34,967 nucleotides of DNA from contig JACRNN010000174.1 of the NCBI GenBank assembly GCA_016234955.1, forward strand, positions 1-34,967, written 5' to 3'. This stretch comes from Deltaproteobacteria bacterium (GTDB taxonomy: Bacteria > Desulfobacterota > GWC2-55-46). The notes beneath the pieces were generated by a model, which saw nothing but the letters and a program-made list of their open reading frames with translations, was not told where the DNA came from and ran no database searches. Positions 27,360 to 34,967 of this stretch are shown in pieces (position 1 is the first letter of the stretch; each line of letters starts with the position of its first letter). The position numbers were made by a program, and so were the translations under genes.

Positions 27360-27450
27360 CGTCATTGCGAGCCCTTCGCCCTGTCATTCTGAGCGAAGCG
27401 AAAAATCTTGTTCTTCCGCTCAGGACAGGCTCCGCGAAGCATCTCATCTT
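27360..27450 (+). repeat. GTCATTCTGAGCGAAGCGAA.AATCT-type intergenic repeat
   Basis: cgtcattgcgagcccttcgccctgtcattctgagcgaagcgaaaaatcttg...ctcaggacaggctccgcgaagcatctc; resembles a repeat family common in environmental genomes. Confidence 0.6.
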
Positions 27451-27536
27451 TTGAGAAATCAACAACTTGGAGATTTTCGTGGCGTCCGCTCCTCAATGAC
27501 TCTCAAAAGACTTTTTCAGCGGCCTGATTCGGCCCC

Positions 27537-27609
27537 CAAGCCAGGCCGCGTGGTATCCGAAGGCGCTGTTGATCGTAGCGGGGAATTAGACTCCGAAGGA
27601 AACATTAAA
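27537..27609 (+). repeat. Copy of the TATCCGAAGG...GAATTA.ACTCCGAAGGAAACATTAAA element abutting the bamA start
   Basis: caagccaggccgcgtggtatccgaagg...ggggaattagactccgaaggaaacattaaaacATG. Confidence 0.7.
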
Positions 27610-27611
27610 AC

Positions 27612-30323
27612 ATGTGGAAAGGGGTACACCAGGGATTGAGGTCCGTTCGTTTTGGTCTGATAGCTTTTTTCTTTCTCTTGACGTTCGTCTTGCCGTCCAG
27701 GGGTTTTGCTGAAAAACCCCGGATAAAGGTGCTTCTGCTCCCCCTTGATATGCACAGCAACGTCGACATCTCAGCATCCCGGCGCTCGGTCATGGAGGCG
27801 TTGGCATCATCTCTGGCCGCGTCAGGGGCCGAAATCGCCGGGATAGACATAATCAAGGACGCGATGCTCAACCAGGGGGTAAAGACGTTTGACGAGGCAA
27901 AGGCCCTCGATATCGCCTCAAAGGCGGCGGCGGACTTCGCCGTCCTGGGGTCTATGACAAGGCTCGGCGGCTCAACCACCGTGGACTGGCACATCCTCGA
28001 CTTGAAGACAAAAGGGCCTGTGGCCTTTTACTTCAAATCCTCCGCTTCGGAACAGGAGCTTATCAAGGCGCTCTCCGAGACCTCTGGCGCGATGTACGAA
28101 AAGATGCTCTCCGTCCTTAAGGGCAAACCGGCCGTGAAATCAGGGGCGATCGACAGGATAGCGGTCACGGGCAACAGAAGGGTCGACACGGAGGCCATCA
28201 TGAAAAAAATATCCTCGAAGACCGGCGAGCCCTTCTCCGTCGACGACGTGAGGGAAGACATCAGGGCCATATACGGCACCGGATTTTTCGACGACATATC
28301 GGCCGACCTCTCGGACACCGCCTCGGGCAAGACCCTGACGTTTATCGTCAAGGAGATGCCCTTCATAAAGAAGATCGAGATAAAGGGGAACCATGAGCTC
28401 AGGGACGACAAGATAAAGGAGGCCCTCACCATCAAGGAGAATACCGTCCTTGACAGAGTGGTCATGGGCGAGAACGCGCAGAAGATAAAGAACCTCTACT
28501 CCGAAGAGGGCTATTACCTCGCCTCCGTGACCACCGCGGTAGAGTCGGACGGGGTCGAGGCCGCCGTAAGGTTCAACATAGACGAGGGCCCGGAGGTGAA
28601 GGTCAGGAGGATTACCTTCATCGGCAACAAGCGCTTCTCCGACGATAAGCTCAGGGGCCTCATGAACACGACCGAGAAGGGCGTATTCTCCATTTTAAGC
28701 GGCTCCGGCAAATTCAACGAGTTCATATTCCAGAACGACCTCGCCCTTATAATCGGCTATTACCTCGACAAGGGCTACATAAACGCCGACATCACGGACA
28801 AGAGGGTACTTCTGAGCGACGACAAGCAGTGGTTCCACATAACTATCGCCATAAACGAGGGCGAACAGTACAGGCTCGGCAACATAGACGTCGCCGGGGA
28901 GCTCCTCGTCCCCAAAGAGGAGCTTTTGGAGAAGTTCAAGATCGCGCCGGGGGACATATTCAACAGGTCCAAGGTGGCCAAGGGGATAGAGGATATAACC
29001 GACCTCTACGGCGACAAGGGGTATGCCTACGCCGACATAAGGCCCCGCACACAGCCTAACCCCGAGACAAAGACCGTTGACATCTCGATAGATATAAAGA
29101 AGAACGACCTCGTATACATAGAGAAGGTCGACATAGTTGGCAACGTGAGGACCAGGGACAAGGTTATAAGGCGCGAGGTCGAGGTCGGCGAAGGGGACCT
29201 CTACTCCTCCTCGGCCCTGAAGAGGAGCCGGAACAACCTGAAGCGGCTCGGATATTTCGAGGACGTGAAGATATCGCAGAACCAGGGCTCTTCCACCGAG
29301 AAGATAAAGCTCGACGTGAACGTGAAGGAGCGGCCCACGGGCTCCGTATCCGTGGGGTTCGGGTACAGCTCGGTCGACAAACTCATAGGGACCGCGTCTA
29401 TATCCCAGAGCAACCTCTTAGGCACCGGGCTCCAGCTCGACGTCTCGGGCACGTTGAGCGCGTCGAGCTCCAAGTACATCCTCGGCTTTACCGAGCCCTG
29501 GCTATTTGACAAGCCCCTTTCCGCCGGGTTCGACGTCTATAATACGTACAAGGAGTACCCGGACTTCAAGCTCTACAAGAAGGGCTTTGACCTCAGGTTC
29601 GGCTTCCCCGTCTACGACAGGTATACGCGGGGATATCTTACCTATAAGCTCGAGGACGTGAATATCACGGACGTTGCGGACACGGCGTCGAGCTACATAC
29701 AGGAGCAGGCCGGCAAGAACACCGAGAGCAGCATCAAGGCCGCCGTCAGAAGGGACACCCGCGACGACGCCTTCTTCCCGACCGAGGGGGCGGTTGTGAC
29801 CTTTTCCACCGAGTTCGCCGGAGGGCCGCTCGGGGGGACGAGCTACTTCATCAAATACGAGGGCGACGCCATAAAGTTCTTCGGCCTGCCGTGGGACACC
29901 ACCTTCTCCATACGCGGAAGCCTCGGCCATATAATGAGCTATGACGGACATTCGGCGCCCATCTACGAAAAATACTTCCTCGGCGGCATGAATTCGATAA
30001 GGGGCTTTGAGGCCCGGTCGGTAGGGCCGAAGGACCCGGCCACCGGGGACCTCATAGGCGGGACCACGATGATGATCGTAAATACCGAATTCCTGTTCCC
30101 GATCATGCCCGAGCAGAAGAGCGTAAGAGGGGTCGTCTTCCTGGACGCCGGCAACGCATACGAGGGCAGGATCGACTTCGGGGATATAAGGTACGGGTCG
30201 GGCTTCGGCATCAGGTGGTTCTCCCCCATAGGGCCTCTGCGCCTTGAACTCGGGTTCAACCTGAACAAGCGCGAGGGGGAGAAGTCCCAGCAGTGGGAGT
30301 TCGCCATCGGAAGCGTCTTTTAA
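27612..30323 (+). CDS. bamA: Outer membrane protein assembly factor BamA with extra N-terminal domain
   Basis: POTRA repeats (IDRIAVTGNRRVDTEAI, IKKIEIKGNHELRDDKI, VRRITFIGNKRFSDDKL, LGNIDVAGELLVPKEEL, IEKVDIVGNVRTRDKVI) and Omp85 barrel with GGMNSIRGFE motif; about 150 residues precede the first POTRA. Confidence 0.95.
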   Translation: MWKGVHQGLRSVRFGLIAFFFLLTFVLPSRGFAEKPRIKVLLLPLDMHSNVDISASRRSVMEALASSLAASGAEIAGIDIIKDAMLNQGVKTFDEAKALDIASKAAADFAVLGSMTRLGGSTTVDWHILDLKTKGPVAFYFKSSASEQELIKALSETSGAMYEKMLSVLKGKPAVKSGAIDRIAVTGNRRVDTEAIMKKISSKTGEPFSVDDVREDIRAIYGTGFFDDISADLSDTASGKTLTFIVKEMPFIKKIEIKGNHELRDDKIKEALTIKENTVLDRVVMGENAQKIKNLYSEEGYYLASVTTAVESDGVEAAVRFNIDEGPEVKVRRITFIGNKRFSDDKLRGLMNTTEKGVFSILSGSGKFNEFIFQNDLALIIGYYLDKGYINADITDKRVLLSDDKQWFHITIAINEGEQYRLGNIDVAGELLVPKEELLEKFKIAPGDIFNRSKVAKGIEDITDLYGDKGYAYADIRPRTQPNPETKTVDISIDIKKNDLVYIEKVDIVGNVRTRDKVIRREVEVGEGDLYSSSALKRSRNNLKRLGYFEDVKISQNQGSSTEKIKLDVNVKERPTGSVSVGFGYSSVDKLIGTASISQSNLLGTGLQLDVSGTLSASSSKYILGFTEPWLFDKPLSAGFDVYNTYKEYPDFKLYKKGFDLRFGFPVYDRYTRGYLTYKLEDVNITDVADTASSYIQEQAGKNTESSIKAAVRRDTRDDAFFPTEGAVVTFSTEFAGGPLGGTSYFIKYEGDAIKFFGLPWDTTFSIRGSLGHIMSYDGHSAPIYEKYFLGGMNSIRGFEARSVGPKDPATGDLIGGTTMMIVNTEFLFPIMPEQKSVRGVVFLDAGNAYEGRIDFGDIRYGSGFGIRWFSPIGPLRLELGFNLNKREGEKSQQWEFAIGSVF

Positions 30324-30341
30324 TGTTTCCCCTGGGTATGG
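30319..30341 (-). repeat. Minus-oriented copy of the ATACCC.RGGRAAACATTAAA motif at the bamA stop
   Basis: Reverse complement ccatacccaggggaaacattaaa. Confidence 0.55.
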
Positions 30342-30488
30342 TTGCCTCTGTGCGGTCTATCGCCCCCCGGCAAGCATATCGATGGAAAAACGCGCCTGTT
30401 TTGATGTATAATTACTTTTTTATCGCCAGGCCCCGTTGGGCCGGGATTTTCAAGGAAGTTCATAAAACGGCTTACAAGGAGAGTGGAT

Positions 30489-31016
30489 ATGAGATACATC
30501 AGCGTCATCGTATGCGCCTTTGTCGTGTTGATGGCCTTTGCTCGCCCCGCCGCATCGGCCGATGTCAAGATAGGCTACGCCAACCTCCAGCGCGCGCTCA
30601 ATGAGTGCGTGGCCGGGGTCAAGGCCAAAGATGCGTTGAAGGAAGAGGCTAAAAAACTCGAAGACGTGCTCAACGCCAAACAGGAAGAGCTAAAGAAGCT
30701 CAAGGACGAGATAACCAAGAAGGGTAGCCTCTGGAACAAGGAGACGAGGGAACAGAAGGAACAGGAGCTCAACGCAAAGGCCCAGGACTTTCAGAGGCAG
30801 TACATGCAGTACAACGACGACCTGAATAAGAAAAAGGTCTCCACCGAGGCCCAGATAATAGAGGACCTGAAGTCGGTCGTGGAAGAGGTGGCGAAGAAAA
30901 AGGGCTACGCCTACGTATTTGAAAAATCCGTCGGCGGGCTCCTCTACGCCCCGGCGGACACGGACCTGACGGACGAGGTAATCAAGGTGTACGACAAAAG
31001 ACAGAAGGCTAAGTAG
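30489..31016 (+). CDS. skp: Periplasmic chaperone Skp/OmpH
   Basis: Signal peptide MRYISVIVCAFVVLMAFARPAASADVKIGYANLQRALNEC, coiled-coil, AKKKGYAYVFEKSVGGLLYAPADTDLTDEVIKVYDKR. Confidence 0.9.
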   Translation: MRYISVIVCAFVVLMAFARPAASADVKIGYANLQRALNECVAGVKAKDALKEEAKKLEDVLNAKQEELKKLKDEITKKGSLWNKETREQKEQELNAKAQDFQRQYMQYNDDLNKKKVSTEAQIIEDLKSVVEEVAKKKGYAYVFEKSVGGLLYAPADTDLTDEVIKVYDKRQKAK

Positions 31017-31021
31017 ACCAG

Positions 31022-32062
31022 GTGGAGTTGACCCTCAAAGAGATAGCCTCCGCAGTCGACGGCCGCGTGGCCGGCGATGAGACTGCGGTTGTAAGGGACG
31101 TCGCCCCCATAGAAGAGGCGACGGAGGGCGATATCACGTTCATCTCCGACAGGAGGCATTTAAAGTGCCTTAAGTCCACCGGCGCCACAGCCGTCATCCT
31201 GCGCGACTCGGACACTCCGGCGGCAAATGGCGCGGGTAAGAACCTTATCCTTATAAAAGACCCCCTCCTCGCCTTCGTGCGGGTGATGGACATTTTCAGG
31301 CCCCAGCCCCCGGTTGTCCCCGGCATCCACCCCAAGGCCGAGGTAAGCTCGAAGGCCGCGATAGGCAAAGACGCCTCTATCCAGGCGTTCACGGTCGTTG
31401 AGGAGGGGGCGGTCATAGGGGACCGGACAACGCTTTACCAGGGGGTATACATAGGCCGGGGCGCAAGGGTCGGGGACGACACGGTCCTCCATTCGGGGGT
31501 GCGCGTCAGGGAAGGCTGCCGGATAGGGAGCAGGGTCATCATCCACTGCAATTCGGTCGTGGGGAGCGACGGCTTCGGCTACGCGAAGGCAGGCTCCCGG
31601 TACGAAAAGATCCCTCAGCGCGGCATAGTGCGCATAGAGGACGACGTCGAGGTCGGCGCCTGCGTTACCATAGACCGGGCCACTATAGGATCCACCGTCA
31701 TAGGCAGGGGCACGAAGATAGACAACCTCGTCCAGATAGCGCATAACGTCAAGGTCGGCACGGACTCCGTGATAGTGGCGCAGGCCGGGATAGCCGGGAG
31801 CGCCAGCATAGGCAACAGGGTCCAGGTGGCCGGCCAGGCCGGAATAGCCGGCCATATAGAGATAGGCGACGACTCCACGCTCGGCGCCAAGGCCGGCGCC
31901 ACCAACGACATCCCCCCGAGTTCCGTATATTCCGGCTTCCCGGCCATACCGCACAAGGAGTGGCTGAGGGCGTCCGTCGTCTACGGTAAACTGCCCGAGC
32001 TTAAAAAGAGGATTGAGGAGCTGGAGAAGCGGCTCGGCCGGCTTGAGAAGCAGGAGGGGTGA
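31022..32062 (+). CDS. lpxD: UDP-3-O-acylglucosamine N-acyltransferase
   Basis: Hexapeptide repeats; IIHCNSVVGSDGFGYAKAGSRYEKIPQRGIVRIEDDVEVGACVTIDRATIGSTVIGRGTKIDNLVQIAHNVKVG; GTG start. Confidence 0.96.
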   Translation: MELTLKEIASAVDGRVAGDETAVVRDVAPIEEATEGDITFISDRRHLKCLKSTGATAVILRDSDTPAANGAGKNLILIKDPLLAFVRVMDIFRPQPPVVPGIHPKAEVSSKAAIGKDASIQAFTVVEEGAVIGDRTTLYQGVYIGRGARVGDDTVLHSGVRVREGCRIGSRVIIHCNSVVGSDGFGYAKAGSRYEKIPQRGIVRIEDDVEVGACVTIDRATIGSTVIGRGTKIDNLVQIAHNVKVGTDSVIVAQAGIAGSASIGNRVQVAGQAGIAGHIEIGDDSTLGAKAGATNDIPPSSVYSGFPAIPHKEWLRASVVYGKLPELKKRIEELEKRLGRLEKQEG

Positions 32063-32138
32063 GGCCTGGGATTCTCAGCGTAATCAGTATGCGCAGGCTT
32101 TCGCGGCTTAACCCGGCAATAAGAACAGAGGAGGCGCG

Positions 32139-32567
32139 ATGATAACCATTACCGAGATCATGTCCATACTCCCGCACCGCTATCCATTTCTCCTGATAGA
32201 CAGGATAGTGGAGTTTGAAGAGGGGAAATCGGCAAAGGGGCTGAAAAACGTCACCATCAACGAGCCGTTCTTCCTCGGCCACTTCCCCGGCCACCCGATA
32301 ATGCCCGGGGTGCTGATAATAGAGGCCATGGCCCAGGTCGGCGGGGTGCTGGCCTTCAAATCCGCGAACGTGAACAACAAGGTGGTGTACTTCATGGGCA
32401 TAGACAGGGCGCGGTTCAGGAAACCGGTACTGCCGGGGGATACGCTCGAGATAAATATGACCGTCACAAAATGCAGGGGCGCCATCTGGGCCTTCAAGGG
32501 CACGGCCACAGTAGGCGGCGCGCTCGTTGCCGAGGCCGAGCTTATGGCCACCATCATGGAGAAGTGA
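32139..32567 (+). CDS. fabZ: 3-hydroxyacyl-[ACP] dehydratase
   Basis: ITEIMSILPHRYPFLLIDRIVEFEEGK...GHFPGHPIMPGVLIIEAMAQVGGVLAF. Confidence 0.96.
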   Translation: MITITEIMSILPHRYPFLLIDRIVEFEEGKSAKGLKNVTINEPFFLGHFPGHPIMPGVLIIEAMAQVGGVLAFKSANVNNKVVYFMGIDRARFRKPVLPGDTLEINMTVTKCRGAIWAFKGTATVGGALVAEAELMATIMEK

Positions 32568-32716
32568 GGGGGGCGGCGCGATCGCCCGCTCCACGGCCTC
32601 ATCGTGCGGGCTTCGGCTCCAAGAGGCAGACCGCATCCGCCGCGCACGCCATATATTTTCACAAGCAAGGCGCTTTAAGTATTCAGATACGTCGTCATGA
32701 AAGGCAGGGCTTATTA

Positions 32717-33562
32717 ATGAACAAGCCGGCTGAGAAGATAGGCAAGGGCGTCAAGATAGACCCGACCGCCTGCGTCCACCCGACCGCCGAGCTCGACAGC
32801 GGGGTCGAGGTGGGGCCGTATTCCGTCATCGGCGAAGGGGTGCGGATAGGCAAGGACTCCAGGATAGCCTCCCACGTCGTCATCGACAAATGGACGACCA
32901 TAGGCGCCGGGAACACCATCTTCCAGTTCGTCTCCATAGGGGCCCCGCCCCAGGACCTCGGCTACAAGGGAGAAAAGACCGAGGTCATAATGGGCGACGA
33001 CAACGTCGTAAGGGAGTTCGTCACCATACACAGGGCGACGACCAAGGAGAACTTGAAGACCGTCTGCGGGAACAACAACATGTTCATGAACTACGTCCAC
33101 ATAGCGCACGACTGCGTCCTGGGCGACAACGTCATCATGGCCAACTCCGCCACGCTCGGAGGGCACGTGAGGATAGACAACAACGCCATAGTGGGCGGGC
33201 TCGTGGCTGTCCACCAGCACGTGAGGATAGGGGCCTACTGCATAATCGGCGGGGCGTCCGCCGTCAGCAAGGACATCCCTCCGTACGTAATGGCGGTCGG
33301 GAACAGGGCGCGCCTCTACGGGCTCAACAGCGTCGGGTTGAGGAGGCAGGGGTTTACCAGGCAGGACATGGAAGAGATAAAAAAATCGTACAATATCGTC
33401 CTCAGGTCCTCGCTCAACCTGACGCAGGCGTTAAAAGAGCTTGAAAAAGAGCTCCCCGGCTCGACGCACGCAATGAGGTACATAGATTTTCTGCAGGGGT
33501 CGAAAAGGGGGATAGCGCGCGAAAGGACCAAGAGAAAAGGTGAGCTCACGGAAGAAGATTAG
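32717..33562 (+). CDS. lpxA: Acyl-[ACP]-UDP-GlcNAc (or GlcNAc3N) O/N-acyltransferase
   Basis: IDPTACVHPTAELDSGVEVGPYSVIGEGVRIG, SIGAPPQDLGYKGEKTEVIMGDDNVVREFVTIHRATTKENLKTVCGNNNMFMNYVHIAHDCVLGDNVIMAN. ORF 32471 is an artefactual 5' extension. Confidence 0.96.
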   Translation: MNKPAEKIGKGVKIDPTACVHPTAELDSGVEVGPYSVIGEGVRIGKDSRIASHVVIDKWTTIGAGNTIFQFVSIGAPPQDLGYKGEKTEVIMGDDNVVREFVTIHRATTKENLKTVCGNNNMFMNYVHIAHDCVLGDNVIMANSATLGGHVRIDNNAIVGGLVAVHQHVRIGAYCIIGGASAVSKDIPPYVMAVGNRARLYGLNSVGLRRQGFTRQDMEEIKKSYNIVLRSSLNLTQALKELEKELPGSTHAMRYIDFLQGSKRGIARERTKRKGELTEED

Positions 33563-34487
33563 GGTCGCCGTCATAGGCGTCGGATATCTCGGCGCGTTCC
33601 ATGCCCAGAAGTACTCGATGATAGAGGAGGCGGAGCTTGTCGGGGTAGTGGACAGCGACCCGGAGAGGGCCGGGGAGACCGCCTCTCGGAACGGGACCGA
33701 GGCCTTTACGTCATACGAAGGGCTTGCCGGCAGGGTGGACGCCGTGAGCGTCGTAACTCCCACGGAGAGCCACTGCTCTATCGGCCTATACTTCCTGTCA
33801 AGGGGCGTGGACGTGCTTATCGAGAAGCCGATAGCCTCGTGCGTGGATGAGGCGGAGCTTCTTATAAAGGAGGCCGGAAGGTCCGGCTCAATGCTCCAGG
33901 TCGGCCACCTGGAGAGGTTCAACGGAGCTATAGCCGCAATCGACGGGCTGGTCAAAGACCCCGTCTACATGGAGTGCCGGAGGCTCTCCCCGTTTCCGGG
34001 CAGGTCTACCGACGTGGACGTGGTGATGGACGTCATGATCCACGACATAGACATCATACTGAACCTCGTCAAATCCGAGGTCATAGGCGTTGAGGCCGTG
34101 GGCATGCCGGTCGTGACGGACATGGCCGACATAATGAACGCGAGGCTCGTGTTCAAAAACGGCTGTATCGCCAACATCACCGCGTCCAGGGCGTCAAGGG
34201 ACAAGGTGCGCACGCTCGACATATACCAGAACGGGGCGCAGCTGTCGGTGGATTACATAGGCCAGAGCCTCAAGGCGCTGAGGCCCGTTGCGGCCAAGTC
34301 CGCCCTATACCCGTCGCTCGTGGAGGAGGACCTCTCCATGGAGAAAAGGGACTCCCTCCTTGAAGAGCTTAAATCCTTTGTACGCGCCTGCGCCGCGAAG
34401 AGCGCGCCGGTAGTATCCGGCTCCGACGGCAAGAGGGCGCTCGAAGTGGCGCGGATGATACAGGAGGCAAGCCGCAGGGCTTTTTAG
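33540..34487 (+). CDS. Gfo/Idh/MocA family oxidoreductase (GnnA-like by position)
   Basis: IRVAVIGVGYLGAFHAQKYSMIEEAELVGVVDSDPERA, VVTPTESHCSIGLYFLSRGVDVLIEKPIASCVDEAELLI, LQVGHLERFNGAI; GTG start, overlaps lpxA end by 23 bp. Confidence 0.9.
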   Translation: MSSRKKIRVAVIGVGYLGAFHAQKYSMIEEAELVGVVDSDPERAGETASRNGTEAFTSYEGLAGRVDAVSVVTPTESHCSIGLYFLSRGVDVLIEKPIASCVDEAELLIKEAGRSGSMLQVGHLERFNGAIAAIDGLVKDPVYMECRRLSPFPGRSTDVDVVMDVMIHDIDIILNLVKSEVIGVEAVGMPVVTDMADIMNARLVFKNGCIANITASRASRDKVRTLDIYQNGAQLSVDYIGQSLKALRPVAAKSALYPSLVEEDLSMEKRDSLLEELKSFVRACAAKSAPVVSGSDGKRALEVARMIQEASRRAF

Positions 34488-34634
34488 AGGAGCCCGCTTC
34501 AAAGATTTTTCAGCGCCCTGCCAGGATGCCCGCGGCCTGGGCTCAGGTGTTCATTCCATTGGAAACTTATCCTCCATCAACATCGATTGCTAAAATTTTT
34601 CGCGCACAGCGGTCGTATAACGGTTCTTTAAATA

Positions 34635-34967
34635 ATGGGCAACAGCGTCTTCATAGTGAGCGGCGAGGAATCCGGGGACCTTCACGGCGCCGCCCTGATA
34701 GAGTCCCTCAAGCGCCTCATGCCAGGGGTGGAGGTCGCGGGCATGGGAGGCGAGAGGATGCGGCGGGCCGGGCTTACGGGCCTCGATTCAAGCGACGTAT
34801 CCGTGGTGGGGGTGGCGGAGGTCCTTGAAAAGCTCTTTGTCATCCTTAAGAGGTTCCGGGAGCTGAAGAGGCTCGTGACCGAGCGTCCGTTCGACGCTAT
34901 CGTCCTCATAGACTTCCCGGACTTCAACCTGAGGTTCGCCAAAAAGGCGCGGGGCCTCGGCATACCG
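34635..34967 (+). CDS. lpxB: Lipid-A-disaccharide synthase (truncated by window edge)
   Basis: VFIVSGEESGDLHGAALIESLKRLMPGVEVAGMGGERMRRAGL...ELKRLVTERPFDAIVLIDFPDFNLRFAKKARGLGIP. Confidence 0.93.
   Translation, partial: MGNSVFIVSGEESGDLHGAALIESLKRLMPGVEVAGMGGERMRRAGLTGLDSSDVSVVGVAEVLEKLFVILKRFRELKRLVTERPFDAIVLIDFPDFNLRFAKKARGLGIP

Noticed and set aside
32471-32716. 5' extension of the lpxA ORF from 32471
   Set aside because: Overlaps fabZ out of frame; low-complexity R/G/H-rich translation; the ATG at 32717 begins a normal LpxA N-terminus.

Overview
High-GC bacterial chromosome window from a Gram-negative organism. The gene content looks deltaproteobacterial-like, but taxonomy was not established. 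Most of the window is core metabolism and envelope biogenesis: surA / parvulin / mfd on the minus strand; pyruvate kinase; an Slt-type lytic transglycosylase; alpha-glucan phosphorylase; an Rrf2 regulator; a signalling block (membrane histidine kinase, Rcp1-like receiver, REC-AAA-Fis sigma54 activator, REC-PilZ protein, RpoD-family sigma factor); a GH13 branching-type enzyme; lysS; and an envelope cluster lolC/E - TPR/cNMP-binding protein - lolD - bamA - skp - lpxD - fabZ - lpxA - Gfo/Idh - lpxB (partial). I saw no CRISPR array, rRNA or tRNA gene, transposase or recognisable defence system. Points most worth a second look: (1) the conserved C-terminus of Mfd continues in the -1 frame directly after a canonical A_AAA_AAG heptamer, which could be programmed frameshifting, an out-of-frame deletion or an assembly error; (2) several families of dispersed hairpin-containing intergenic repeats, one of which (ATACCCGRAGGAAACRTTAAA) repeatedly lies against start codons and may supply a Shine-Dalgarno on one strand and an ATG on the other; (3) a candidate sigma54 promoter with paired upstream dyads just after an activator carrying GAFTDA instead of GAFTGA; (4) BamA with an extra N-terminal domain; (5) a dual cNMP-binding protein inside the lol cluster and a lone GnnA-like oxidoreductase between lpxA and lpxB.
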